Below, piece after piece: positions 32,466 through 43,539 of a DNA stretch of 64,000 bases. The translations under genes and the position numbers were made by a program. Origin of the DNA: Clonostachys chloroleuca (lineage: Eukaryota; Ascomycota; Sordariomycetes; Hypocreales; Bionectriaceae). Location of the stretch: the NCBI GenBank assembly GCA_037952775.1, contig JBANAY010000004.1, forward strand, positions 8,742,001 through 8,806,000, written 5' to 3'. Below the pieces are notes generated by a model. It worked only from the letters and a program-made list of their open reading frames with translations, did not search any database and was not told where the DNA came from. The number at the start of each line of letters is the position of its first letter. The stretch's first letter is position 1.

Positions 32466-34560
32466 TCACAAATTTTGCCCCTCATAAGTTCGTTTCGTCT
32501 CCCCGGCCAGGTTCTTGAGTCTCTGCATCGCATCAACCATAGCCTGGTCCAGCTTATTATTTATAAAGTCCTGCGGCCGCACGGGGCTGAGAAGCTTGAT
32601 GCCTCGAAGCGTCATACACCTGGACAACTGCACGTAGAGGCTGGTAAAATCACATTTAGAGGGCTCGCCATTCGTCATACGATTTCCCCTCAACTCCAAG
32701 AGAACCTCCCCGAAAGTTTTAGACTGGGACTTGTAGTCGGTAAGAACGAAGGCCGGGACAACTGGCAGTCCTCGCCGCGTGCACTTCGTTGACAAGAACT
32801 TGAAGGCGAATCGGTTGGATCAAGGGTGTGCGAGATTGGGCGGATGAGCACCGTCTCCGCTGGAAGGACGGGGACCACCAAACTCGCTGTCTCACTTGAC
32901 TGCAATAAGATACCTAGCGGGGGGCCGAAGTGGATGGTGACGTCGTCCGCAAGATGGTATCCTGGGTATTTTGGATCGGGGATGACGTCTGCCGCAGTGA
33001 ACTCTGCGCCATTGACAACTCTCAGCCCAGTGTATATGTTCTTGTTGACAACGACAGGCATCCCCTGGGCATAGAAGAAGAGGCCCGGGACCTTGCACTT
33101 GGAGTCGTCCCCTTGCTCGATTGCCCGCGCGATCTCGTACTGGGACAGACCTGTTCTTCTCCAGATATGGGTCGACACGAAGACGGAGATGTGCCTCTCG
33201 TTGAAGCGCGCCCAGTCGACAACGGCCTCCACATTGAGGCTCCATCGGTTGCGGTTGAGAGGTGTTATGGCACGCAAGCCATTGCTGAAGGTAATATCGG
33301 AGCGGTCGACGAGCTTTGTATTCAGCAGGTGCAGGTCTTGCCATGTCTGAGTGCCATGTCGCACTCTGTCCAGAAGAGCACCTAGCTCGGGGTCGTGCCG
33401 CGCGCGAACCTGCTCTTCGAGAATAACGACGGTCTTGAACATCAGCCAGAGACTGAAGCCGCGGTGATGAAAAATCGTGGCCTAGCTCACAGGGGCGGAG
33501 GCGAGACCAGCCATTCGGTCTACTAGGAGGCTCGTCTCCCGTACTGGGGCGAACTGGTAAAAGTCACCTATCAAGAGAACAACAGGGAGACCGCCGAAGG
33601 GCTTATCTGAGCAGTCGCGGAGTGACTGGACATGACAGCTGGCCTCGTATAGAGTAGCGCCTCCAACCATGCTAACTTCATCAATCACAAGGACTAGCTT
33701 CTGCTTCCACACCTACTTCTTGGCCTCTGAGAAGAGTGGGGGTTGCTTGTCGGGGGAGCGCCGGGTATCCAGCCCACAGGCAGAATGCAAGGTCGTGCTA
33801 CCGATCTGTGCCGCTGCACTCCCCGAGGCACCCGTGATCTGAAGAAGATGTGGTTGGCCTCTCGCCGAAAAGACCCATTTCAGGGCCTCGACAACCCTGG
33901 ACTTGCCCGTACCGCCTGGGCCGCCGATGTACTGGAGATGCTGACCCGCCAGTTCGGGATCTGCAGAGTGTCTGTCCAAGAACCTGCACACCAGTTGAAG
34001 AGCCCTCGTCTGCAGAGAGTTGAGCGTTTTCTCTGAGGCGGCGGTGCGTCCTAATTCCTTGAAGCTAGCTGCCATGTTGACATCGACAAGCATTCGTGGA
34101 CCCTGGTCAGCTGTGGCTCGACTTGGCTGTAGGAGGGGGATCTGCGCATCATAGTGCCGGGCAAGCATATCATCTATGTCGTCGTTGGGCGGGTGATGTC
34201 GGCCACCCTGTGGGCCTATCTCGATCTCGTCCAGCATCTGCAGATGGAGCATCTCCTGGGCCTTCGCAGCGGCTTGGACATCCTCCACGGACAGGGTCTG
34301 AACGTGGCATAGGGGAGCGTCCTGAGCGCGGCGGATCTGCTGATAGAAGCCATCGGGACGCTGCATGAAAGGCTTTTCCTCCTCCACCGAAGTCTATTCC
34401 AGCAGATCGCGCATGAAATTCGTCAAGACCGGAGCCTCTCGTGGCGTCGGAGTCTCGCACGGCGTTCTGCAGAGTGTGGAGCACAGCCGCAAAATTCTGG
34501 TGAAGTTTGTGGCTCCTCCGATGTGGCTCGTTTCACGAAGGTGGTGGCTCGTAAATGGTG
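32466..34560 (-). mobile_element. Helitron (PIF1-like) helicase relic
   Basis: The SF1 helicase motifs of a Helitron RepHel protein occur in order: YIGGPGGTGKSRVVEALKW (motif I), KLVLVIDEVSMVGG (II), LLIGDFYQFAPV (III), VILEEQVRARHDPELGALLD (IV region), AITPLNRNRWSLN and finally LYVQLSRCMTLRGIKLL (VI). Three in-frame TAG codons interrupt it at 34394-34396, 33713-33715 and 33482-33484, and a frameshift lies near 32800. The first TAG stands where LLE-W-TSVEEE would be read. The Rep nuclease domain and Helitron-like N-terminal domain are absent, so the element is incomplete as well as mutated. Adjacent repeats at 32064 and 34628 may be Helitron ends. Confidence 0.9.
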
Positions 34561-34627
34561 GCGCATTAAAAGGGGCTTAGAAGTGCTCAGATCGCCGAGC
34601 GAACCGGGCGTTGAGGGGTTAGGAGGG

Positions 34628-34720
34628 CGCGGAAGGAAGATCCTTCGTCTCTTACGTTCCTCAGGCACAGGAGACCGGTCCCCTACGGGGTCCGCCAATG
34701 CCTTTCGGAACGAGGCTAGA
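34628..34720. repeat. Helitron-associated repeat with nested hairpin (copy C)
   Basis: Contains an imperfect inverted repeat, CGTTCCTCAGGCA at 34655-34667 against TGCCTTTCGGAACG at 34699-34712, enclosing a GC-rich stem GACC-GGTCCCC-TACG-GGGTC. The block ends with GGAACGAGGCTAG. Helitron 3' ends carry a hairpin before CTRR, so this could be a terminus. Polarity and exact end are not established. Confidence 0.6.
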
Positions 34721-34739
34721 AGCAAGGCACTCACCTAGA

Positions 34740-35097
34740 TGCGAACAGGCGCTAGCTTGCATCTCAGACCCCGTGTTCGGTGGCACCCCCTAGTATATAT
34801 ATGCAAGCACGATCTCTATGGAATATCCCACCTTCTTCCACACCTTGCCACCGACTCGGCCGCCTCACACTTGTGATCACTAACATATATCTCGTTGATA
34901 GGATCCTTCCGGGTATGTGAATGTTCTGACCTTACGCCGCCCGCAGGGAGTTTGCCAAAAGTTCCAGGTCCGAAACTCGGCTTTACAGACATCCCCGCTT
35001 TCGTGGGTTCACTGTTATTCTATCCCGAGTAATCTATAGTCATGGAGAGCGGCCCAATGTTTATGTACGACCTGATGAACACTCCGATTAAAGAAGT
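34740..35097. other. Intergenic, no gene
   Basis: GC-moderate sequence with TATATATATG at about 34794-34803. No coding frame is supported; the N-terminal part of the BTB-like fragment downstream is not readable here. Confidence 0.5.
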
Positions 35098-35334
35098 TTG
35101 ATGCTTAAAAATAGAGTTAAGGTGCCAAGATATGTCAGCCTTGAAACGCTTGTAGAATTTGCTATTATCGTTAATGAATATGAATGCCATGGAGAGGTTG
35201 AGGTATTTGTTGATATTTGGCTAAAGGCGATGGAAAATAACCTTCTAACCTTCTATGGCAAAAAGTCCATGCTTTGGCTGCTTGTGTCTTGGGTGGAGCA
35301 GATCGGCCTCAGCCAACACCTGAAACATCATTAA
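35098..35334 (+). pseudogene. BTB-type fungal protein, C-terminal fragment
   Basis: 78 codons with VPRYVSLETLVEFAIIVNEY, then ECHGEVEVFVDIWLKAMEN, and the end KKSMLWLLVSWVEQIG. This three-part pattern is the helical region after the BTB/POZ fold in a multicopy fungal family (VSLETL..IA.LVDKY.C...V..F...W...L). The BTB fold itself is missing upstream, so this is a 5'-truncated remnant. It ends three bases before the stop of the convergent HET gene. Confidence 0.6.
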
Positions 35335-35336
35335 GG

Positions 35337-37074
35337 TCACCTTATCTCAAAACCTTTGCTCTCCAAATTACAATCCCCCCCAGACGTCATTTCATCACAT
35401 CCTTCTCCATCCATAATACCATGGATATAAGATTCTCCAACCACTATCCAGTGATCTCCGTTTGGTCTCAGAATGATCGGGAACTGAGCGCCTTTCAGCA
35501 GGCACACCTTGTCTCCAACCTGCGCGGTAAGCGGTGCTAGACCCATGTAACCCTTTACCGTGAAGAAAAGAAGTCTTCGCATGGTGGCATCCCGGATGTT
35601 GGGATCCGGGTCGGCGAAAATGCCAAGATGATCATCATGGTCGGGAAGACGAAGAAAAGAGGACCGTTTCCCTAGCAGAGAGTATCCCGATGGATCTTCG
35701 TTGAAGTCTTTCACATCCGCGCACAATACGTGGGCAAGGGCTTCTTGCCTCGTGCAGCCAGTGATGTACTTGGACCACCTCCCAAGGGCGGCAACGGTCC
35801 AATGGTTGGCGATGTCGTTGTCTCGTCCAGAGTTGACGTAACCAGGAACTGAAGTCCATTCCACGACGTCGAACTCAAATCCGGACGCATGTAAGGTGCC
35901 CTCCTCCTTATTGATATATCCGTGAAATGTTGTGTCGCCCGTTGCATGATACAGTTTATCGAGGCTTCCGGAGCTATGGAGGGTATGGCGCAGAAATGGC
36001 GTCGGCCCATGATTTGCTGTCCAGTCCGGAACCCATGATGGCAAATTATCGATGTTCCCAGAGACGCCGCAAAACCCGAGAACGTCAAGTGTGCCTCCTT
36101 TCTCAATAAGTTGGCATGCTAGGTCGGTGTAGACATCATGGACCGCCGTAGTGTAGTCTGGGACTAGCGAGGTAATGTTCGAAGACACCATTGAAAGCAG
36201 CCCGAAGATCTTGTCACGGGGATCAGTCGAGTCAAATTTTTGGACATAAGGCAGGAGGTAGTGGAGATCCATGAAATTAGAGCTCTCCTTTCGCAAGATT
36301 CGCAATGAGACCAAGGCCCGTAAAGTGCCCGTCGAAGCACCGTGCAACGCACCAGGCAAGCCATCAACCATGCTCAGCCTTGTCATGAATTCAGCCGTCT
36401 TCGTGAAAGCCTCGAAGCTGTCAGTATAGACACCGCACCACACCCAGGAATGATGTGTTTGTTTCGGTGTCGTAGCTTCCTGGACAATCCAGATCCTTCC
36501 CCAGTAACTCCTCGAAATGAGGAGTTGAACAGATTTGAGCGCTCTATCTCTCAGAACCTACCACGTATCAAAAGGCATGACGTCCTGCGAGAACTTTGAT
36601 GGGTTGGAAGGCGAATGTTTCTCTCGGAAAAGATCGAAGTCCAAGATATACTCTATACCCAGTTTTGCGTCTTCGTCTACTTCACCAAGCCAGGAAATAA
36701 TAGTCTGGGCCGACTCGTAGATATCCTTCATCATGGAGACCTGAATGCTTTTCTCTTTAAGGTCAGATTGGTTAATACAGATAGAATCAATCCAAAGCCA
36801 GCCTCCATCCCACCCCTGTTGGTCTACGCTATTCCCAGGCATTTGCATCCGGCGTTCTGCTTCGAGCAAGAACGACTCGAGATTTTTGGCAATCAGCAAA
36901 GATTTCCCCTGCAATTCAATTTGTTGCGTACTCCCTTTAGCACCCCAAGAGTAGGACAAGGCCGTAAAGTTTGGGGCCCGGTCAAGGCCAAAGGCTTTGC
37001 AGTCCAAAGCGATACGCTGCGCACACCTCGCCTTGATCTGTACAAGCCGGATATTGCCCTTAGGAAGGCATCCT
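35337..37074 (-). pseudogene. HET-domain (heterokaryon incompatibility) protein, one premature stop
   Basis: The N-terminal HET domain is clear: NFTALSYSWGAKGSTQQIEL, LLIAKNLESFLLEAERRM, then WLWIDSICINQSDLKEKSIQ and DIYESAQTIISWLGEVDED. A TAG at 36558-36560 follows PFDTW. Beyond it the same frame continues VLRDRALKSVQLLISRSYWG and RIWIVQEATTPKQ, and stays open to the end at 35337. The second half has TDPRDKIFGLLSMV and LPSWVPDWTANHG, typical for the family. Thus one nonsense codon, compatible with CAG to TAG, is the only lesion in over 550 codons. The 5' end is uncertain: a stop lies just upstream of GCLPKGNIRLVQIK, so a small first exon is likely. HET proteins trigger growth arrest or death after nonself fusion. 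Confidence 0.85.
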
Positions 37075-37329
37075 ATTTAAACTCTTCGGTTGTCATATTT
37101 TCTAACTTGTATTTTGGTAGTAAGTCTCAATAGAAGGCCAAATATTAAAGCTGTGTGGAGCTGTAAGTGGGAGCTTTGGCAAGGTAATTTCGCCACTTCT
37201 AAGAGGAATTTGAACACGTATTTATGTCCCACAGCAAAACGCCTTGCGCACTGCCTTGCGCCTATTATCTTACTCATTGTGCTCAGCCAAAGACTTATGT
37301 GCACAACGACGTCATAATGTGCCACTATC

Positions 37330-37870
37330 TATGCACGTATGCCCACTCATCCGTGTGATGAGGCTGATACGAGTGGCTGCCGTAATTTAGATGGCGGTGC
37401 ATCGATCGTGGTGGTGCAGCTGTTGAGCACGGATCGTTTAGTGGCCCGTACGTACGAAGGAGAGCGCGGAAGAAAGAACCTTTTCGTTCCTCAAAGGCAC
37501 AGGGGTTGGTGGCGTCTGCGTGTGACCAGTCTTTTTGCCTTTTGCGTGGCGCAAGAATTTTTGGGTTGTGGCTTTTTTTTTTGGTTGTGGCTTTAGAAAG
37601 TGGCTGCCGCAAAGCATTTGTGGCGTAAATGTGGCGCGGCGATCCTGGTGAATTAGGAGGCGCGAGGGTCTATGGTGCAGCTCGCACGGATCATAAGGTG
37701 GCCCAAGCTTGAGTAAAGGCACTGCACCTTTGCGTACGCCAAGTTGCGTTCGAGGTCCACCGCGTACACTGAGTTGTGCACTAAACTTACAGCGGACGCA
37801 AAGTCGCGCATGAGAAATGCCGCGTAGGCAGAGCCGCGTACTAGTATTGTAGCCGACCGAACTCAGTTTG
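37330..37870. repeat. Dispersed repeat block (copy D), CGTACG-rich
   Basis: Includes GCGGAAGAAAGAACCTTTTC then GTTCCTCAAAGGCACAGG at 37466-37503, matching copies B and C, and 37728-37812, matching copy A (13124-13202) in reverse orientation. Within the block GGTGCAGCT...GCACGGATC..T.AGGTGGCCC (about 37675-37704) repeats 37413-37446 directly, so it is itself duplicated. No gene seen. Confidence 0.6.
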
Positions 37871-38075
37871 CAGCGTGCACTAACAAAAGTTGTTGGCAAC
37901 CTATGATCTAAAATTGTTTCCAAGTGTTCAATTTGCTAACATTGAATCCGTGATTGGCTTGCGCGCTTCCAGTGTTCCGTCCACCCTTAGATGCCTTAGC
38001 CTGCAGGTCCAGTGTAGCACCGCCTTGGGTAGAGCTACATGGCATCACCAGTGGCGATACATGACGCATGGGCCA

Positions 38076-39814
38076 TTAAGCAGTCCCCCCAAACAGCCAC
38101 CTATCCCTCCCATGCTTCCCAGCCGTCAACCTCCTCTTTCTCTTTCTGTTTTGCATATTCAGGCTGATGGGCCCAAGCGGTTGTCGATTATGTGTCTCCG
38201 CCAGCATAAGGTCCGCAATCATACATGTGCTAGTGTCTTTGTCGTATAGTACTTTGCGCGGCTCTGCATCGCGATGGAGAACTTTGTGCTGATGCAGTCG
38301 ACCGAGCGTAGCGAGAATCTTGTTGGCTGTATTCATGCCGACTTCCTGCAGTTCTTTTAGGATGGGCTTTCCTCCATAACTGAGAAACATAAAATGCCTA
38401 TACACGCCGCTGTGTGCTTGATGAGATCTATGTTACCGAGGCAGACCGGCACAGCCTTGCCCTGGAGTTCCTGAACATGGTTGTAAATCTCGTTTTGTTT
38501 TCATGACGCAAATGGTGTGCATCTAATGCCTCCACCCCTTTCGCAACGAGCGTATAACCATGTGACGACAGGCGGACCTTGAAGAGCGACCCTCGTGAAC
38601 CTGATAAGTAGAGAGGTGCGCAGTCAGCGCCCTTCCCGCGGTCAATTGCTAGCTGATCTCGAGTGAGGCGAAGAAATTTGTTTCGGTCGATGTGCGTGCT
38701 ACTATGGTATATATTATTCGGACATTCCGTATCCAATGGACCGCCAAATGCAAGCCCGAGGAGACATTTGTGCGTACAGTAAGGTCGGTCCTGGATATTA
38801 CCCCGGTGTGAATCTGGACTTCCTTTTTGCTCTTGGTTCTTGTTTGGCTCAAAATCTGTTGGTGTGGCTAAGACACCTCCTCGACCAAATGCTGGATCTG
38901 GCGTTGGGCATGGGCTCTCGTCGCCATCGCCATCCTCATCGCTGCTGTCATCGTTTGGCCGCCGCGTCAGATCCTGAGGCGGCAAGCATCGGGAGCGTGT
39001 CTGGATTGGGGAGCGCACAAAGCCTTTCCAGCGTTGCGGCTTGTAAGGCGTTTCGCGCTTCGGTTTCCGATCCGTGGCCGGAATGCTCCGCAATACGTCC
39101 TCATACTCCACCGACCATACATCAAGATGTTCGGCAGCGTCATGCCAGGCTTGACTGGGCGGAGGCGACCTAATAGCCTGAAGTACAAAGGCAAAGGCTT
39201 GCGCAAACAGCGGTACGATGAAGTCGACTCTCGTCGTCGTCCTCAACGTCTAGACTTGGCACGCAAACATAATAGTAAACACAGTAAGGGTCGTCCGGAA
39301 TATGGAGAAAGACATAAGCCTCTCCAGTGCATACATAAGCGTACTGAATGCCTTTTCCTATCATATAAGAGAAGAGCTGAGTCACTACGGCCGTAGTGAG
39401 TCGCCTTGCAGCGAATGTAAATCCTTCCCCCTCCTGATTAATGACATCACGATCCGGATGGATCTTCGAGACCAGTCCTGCGACGATGTCACTACGTCTC
39501 AGCTTGTGTGGTGCCTTATACTCGATCGCGACAGCAGGAATACGTCGATCATCTGAGGTCTGGTAGATACAGAACTGATCCGCTCGATTGCCCTTACCTC
39601 GCGCCTTTCTACGCTGAGTAGTTCGGTGGCGTGGTATTGAGCCAATGGACACTTGTCCCATAGATTCGGAGAGAGAATCATCTGTCAGACCGAGATTCGT
39701 ATGGCTTTCAAACGACACCATTCCATCAAGACCCAGATGGTTCCTCAATGGCAAGTCGTTGTATGCAGCATCTACTATTCTCAGTCTGATCCGCCTGTAA
39801 CTGGGGCTCACCAA
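38076..39814 (-). pseudogene. Large fungal kinase-like protein with N-terminal nuclease-like domain, frameshifted
   Basis: Three collinear pieces. Piece one (39170-39814) has ADQFCIYQTSDDRRIPAVAI followed by EYKAPHKL, FAARRLTTAVVTQLFSYMIG and AYVCTGEAYVFLHIPDDP. Piece two (38428-39246) continues with the acidic linker, RPYCTHKCLLGLAFGGPLD and GSRGSLFKVRLSSHGYTLVA. Piece three (38076-38405) has MFLSYGGKPILKE, LHQHKVLHRDAEPRKVLYD and CMIADLMLAE. Breaks lie at about 39210 and 38415-38480. In the catalytic loop HRDAEPRK the usual metal-binding Asn reads Lys. The family is a multicopy accessory gene group of Pezizomycotina in which an E-Y-K nuclease-like region precedes a kinase lobe. The fragment at 12222-12832 belongs to the same group. 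Confidence 0.82.
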
Positions 39815-41116
39815 TGCATGTTTAGTAGATCGGGTGGTAGACTGCTCAGAGATAAGGGATCAGCTATATTTCGGGAATTCATCCAAGACCTCAGCCATTC
39901 GCCTGGCCTTCCACATCAAAGTTACCTCGGGACGGCATAGCTGAAAATACGCCGTGCCAGACCCGCCCTCATCCTACGAAACACTGGGTGCGGCATACAT
40001 CGTTCGGGATTGGACCCGAGTGCTTTACATCCGACGATGGGGCAGAGACGCGGAAAGCAGGGACGTTGGGGACACAAACTACTGGAAGAAGGCAGGATTT
40101 TGTGGGGAGGAGTGAGAAAACATTCTTCTTTCTTAGCGCAATCCCATCTTTCCTTACTTGGAAGTGAACTTCTGGGTCGGAAGAGGGGAATTAGGGCTGA
40201 GACGCTGCTAGCTCTAAAAGATGGAGCTGACATCCCCTGGCAGCTTTTCAGCTTTCCAGCTTTCCGGGCCTAGCTTAGCTTGGTGGTCTCCTCTGCGTGG
40301 AGGCGGTGTGCGAGACAACAGGTGATCTGAGACATCGAATGGTCGGGGCAACTTTTTCTGTTGTTTTCTCTTCCACCGGTACACACCTTCCCCCTCCTCT
40401 CCCACTTATCTTTCTGTGGCTGTCTTACTATCTACTAGCTGCACGCATTTGCATCGTGTTGCGCGTTGAGCCCACAACGCCTGGCTGAGGGGGGCCTCAA
40501 CCATTGATTGCTCGGACCCCTGGCGAATATCAATCTGGGACTAGGGTTACGGCAGTGATTGGTCACTGAAAGCTCGATCCACCGAGCGCAGCTTACGACC
40601 AGATGGTATGTAGCAGCCTCAATGCAAATGAATCCCAGGCCGCTACAGGCTGCCGAAATCTGACCAGAGGCCCTAGAGGAGGCCCTGGACACGGGGTCGT
40701 GGGCAGGCAAGCATCCATGGGAGGCAATAGGCATAGGAGAATGGGCAGGCAAGTATTCACCGCGTTGGGTCCGACCGGCATTTCTGAAAGAAGAAGAAGA
40801 AGGCGGGGCACAGCCCATTGTGACATGATCTGATAATCTTCCAGATGTGCCCAGTTTCAATCCCAAGCCAATCAAAATATCCAAAGGCCATCCCAGGCCA
40901 ATCCCAAAAGAAAAAAAGACACATCAGGTCTAATCCAATCAAAAGAAGTAAAAGTCAATTCAAGTCAAAGCCAGTACGATCCGGCTTTGACCGAAATTCC
41001 CACAACAGCGGCCGCAGAAGAGAAAAAGCGACCAGTATGGGTCCGGCATGCCACCGTCAATCAACTCAAGCCTGCAAGGCCCCGAAGGGCAATCGCAGTG
41101 CAGTCCTCGAGCAGCT
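39815..41116. other. About 1.3 kb without a supported gene
   Basis: Frames at 39922-40233 and 40435-40884 on the minus strand are antisense to other open frames and Pro/Ser/Arg-rich without domains. Around 40855-40935 the words CCAATC(A/C)AA and CCAAGCCAATC recur, a short irregular repeat. Nothing else stands out. Confidence 0.45.
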
Positions 41117-41701
41117 CTACCAACTCGACGACGAGGAGCTCCAGCTCAATGACGCTGACACCCCCGGGGCGTCGACGTCGTTCCGCAGCCATGTGAGGAT
41201 GGAGATGATGTTGTCGACCTCCTCGGAGATGAAGGGCACCATGTAGAAGAGGCGGGTGTGCTTCTTGTCGTCCGTCAGGGAGTCGTCGCGGATGACCTCC
41301 TCGGACTGGTCGATCCACAGGGTCACGACCCGGCTCGGCTCGTGGTCGATGCCCTGGTCGTCTGCGCGCCCGCGGAGGTCCTCGATCTCGGAGGCGGCGG
41401 TACGGGCCAGGTCCACGACCTCCTTGGCCTTGGACTTGACCTGGTAGTGGCTCGTGTCGTAGTATCTCTCCAGGAGCTCGCGGACGATGTCGTTGAAGAC
41501 GTCGTTAGGAGCGTTGCTTGGAGCGAACATCATAGTGGGTAGTGGGATGTGTTTTCTGTTTGCTGCGTAGGTGGACGAGTTGGGGGGAGGCAAAGTTTGC
41601 TTCAATACAGCTCTGGTAAATTGCAGAGGGGGATCAAGAGGCTCAACCGCTCGTGGTGGTGATTCACAGGGCCGTCGAGACCTTCTCGTAGTCGTGTCCA
41701 T
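41117..41701 (-). CDS. Unassigned protein, GC-rich, probably real
   Basis: 194-codon frame with strong third-position GC, unlike the surrounding debris. The likely start is Met57 or Met58 (about 41533), giving about 138 residues beginning MFAPSNAPNDVFNDIVREL. The sequence is acidic and helical, with DTSHYQVKSKAKEVVDLART, VVTLWIDQSEEVIRD and ISEEVDNIISILTWLRNDVD. It ends in a serine-rich tail, where a missed intron is possible. I recognise no domain. It is not associated with the neighbouring transporter fragment, which lies on the other strand. Confidence 0.5.
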   Translation of the reverse strand: MDTTTRRSRRPCESPPRAVEPLDPPLQFTRAVLKQTLPPPNSSTYAANRKHIPLPTMMFAPSNAPNDVFNDIVRELLERYYDTSHYQVKSKAKEVVDLARTAASEIEDLRGRADDQGIDHEPSRVVTLWIDQSEEVIRDDSLTDDKKHTRLFYMVPFISEEVDNIISILTWLRNDVDAPGVSASLSWSSSSSSW

Positions 41702-42195
41702 GGCCCTACTCGTGGTATTTATCTTTTGCTGGGAAGTGAGTGTCCGTCACTTCTCCCTTTTCCGCGTAGGCCCTATTTTCTCGCCCCCCTTCACGCTGAC
41801 CCCTCCCCTCCAGCCGCCATTGAGGTTTTCCACGTCAGTGTCTCAAAGCACAGTCCGCAGCTAGTCGTGGATATCGTTTCGCTTTGCCACCGCACCTCTC
41901 GGCCACGGAAGACATGGGTTTCTGTCTTTCCTCAGTTTTGTCATGCGTGCGAGGCCAGCGTAGGGGACAGGGTTCATCGTCCGGCATGGCATGAATGGGG
42001 CTGCTCGAGGGCGGTCTAAGATGGACGTATGCCTCGACCCTAGTCTGGTTGGCACACACGAGAGGGAGGTACATGGCGGTGGGTTGTTTGTCTGGCCCCG
42101 CGCGTCAATACCCTTGTTTAGGCTCATCGGTTCGATATTGGGCCGGATGACTGTGATTGTTCTCTTCGGGGTGGGTCAGGCTGGTGCCATTCGTG
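41702..42195. other. Intergenic, likely promoter of the 41117-41701 gene
   Basis: C/T-rich at about 41753-41820. Opposed short frames only; nothing supported. Confidence 0.45.
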
Positions 42196-42829
42196 TTGAG
42201 ATAATATCTCCATATTTTCGAGAATGAGAGAGCAAACGGCCTAGTCGATCCGTTCTTCTTCATCCTGGCCAACTTCCTCATCGGTCTCCCCTTCCTCTTC
42301 CTCATCGCCGTGCTCTTCGTGGTAGAGTACTGGCTGACCACTTCCGCGCCAACGGTACAGCATTCATGATGTGGGTCATGTGGCTCTTACTCGACCAGCT
42401 GGCCGCCGAGTCCCTCGTCGTCCGCGTCTCGAGCATCTCCCCCATATTCTTCGTCGCCCTCGCCGTCACGGCCTTCGCTAACGGGCTTTGGATGGTCGTC
42501 GACGGCTTCCTGGTCCCCATGACGATCCTCAACCCGTTCTGGAAGTACGTGTTCCACTACATCGACTACCAGGCGTATGTATTCCAGGGGATGATGGTCA
42601 ACGAGTTCTTGGGGGGGGGGATTACGCTTGCGCTACGGCTGCTGATGGGCAGTACCAGTGCATGTATCCCAGTGACATGAATGCGGAGGGGATGATTCGC
42701 GGCACGGATGTGTTGAAGGTGTTTAAAATTGACACGGGGATTGAGAGTACCTGGGTTGGTATCATTATTGACATCATTGCCGGGTACCGATTGCTCGGAT
42801 ATCTTGCCTTGTATTTTCTCAGGAAGTAA
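42196..42829 (+). pseudogene. PDR/ABCG-type ABC transporter, C-terminal fragment
   Basis: Follows the second membrane domain of a pleiotropic drug resistance transporter. Pieces in order are ANGLVDPFFFILANFLIGLP, AFMMWVMWLLLDQLAAESLV, FANGLWMVVDGFLVPMTILN, FWKYVFHYIDYQAYVFQGMM and, after a frame change, YACATAADGQYQCMYPSDMN and ending GYRLLGYLALYF. Frame changes occur near 42345 and at a run of ten G at 42611-42620. Both ATP-binding cassettes and the first membrane domain are missing upstream. The extracellular Cys-containing loop before the last helix is kept. A truncated relic; the G-run break could be a base-calling error. Confidence 0.85.
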
Positions 42830-43539
42830 TGCAATTAATAGTGTCTGGTATATATTTTAATAGTACAATCAGGGAAAGGAGGGCACATGGGCGAGTGCAA
42901 GTAAGGCCATAGACAAATTAATGAAGATCAATCTCGGCGCATTTTTGGTCATTGTGAGCTGTGTTGAAATCCTTCGTCTTGCGTCACGCTACGAGGACTC
43001 TTCCGTTTTGATAGTAATCTTGGCCTGTTCCGTACTTCATGTGTTCACAGCATAGGAATCCTGAGTCTTCAATCTTCTCTAGTGGAGAGTGGTGATCTGA
43101 CGCATATGGTGATTGAGTAGCATTGCATCATTGATCGTGCGGGGTGGCTAGACGTTAGACATGCTCTCGCGTCACTCTCGTAGCAGACCTTCTTCATCTC
43201 CAGAAGCGACTTTGTGTTGTTTTTCTACCGGGTGGAAAGCGATAAGATATAGATTCAAACATAAAAAAATTGATTTCCAGTCAGACGATATGATGACAAG
43301 GTAATCGGAGGCAACAACGTCAATCCTTAAGTATTCATGATAACGTCGTGATAGCTGGTACATGACCGCCCGAACCCCGCAAGGATCGCTATGCCTTCGT
43401 TCTATTATTATCAAGCCGTTACCAGAGGCCAGTTTTTGGACTAGCTTCTTAAATACGGAAAGTGCCCAAATAAGGACGGACCTATGCACAACGGTGAAAT
43501 TCTCTCTTCTTGAGTAGCAAACGGTGATTGCGACGCGCT
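42830..43539. other. Intergenic, no gene
   Basis: The minus frame 43172-43645 is largely out of frame with the ankyrin scrap next to it and has no domain of its own. Confidence 0.5.

Noticed and set aside
32475..33385. Plus-strand frames across the Helitron helicase
   Set aside because: Antisense shadows; helicase motifs are all on the minus strand.
29129..34560. Reassigned TAG codon or programmed readthrough explaining the many in-frame TAGs
   Set aside because: TAG replaces Trp in unrelated genes, TGA and TAA also occur, and the intact genes nearby use normal stops; RIP is simpler.
41256..41542. Plus-strand Val/Leu-rich frame
   Set aside because: Shadow of the GC-rich minus-strand frame 41117-41701.
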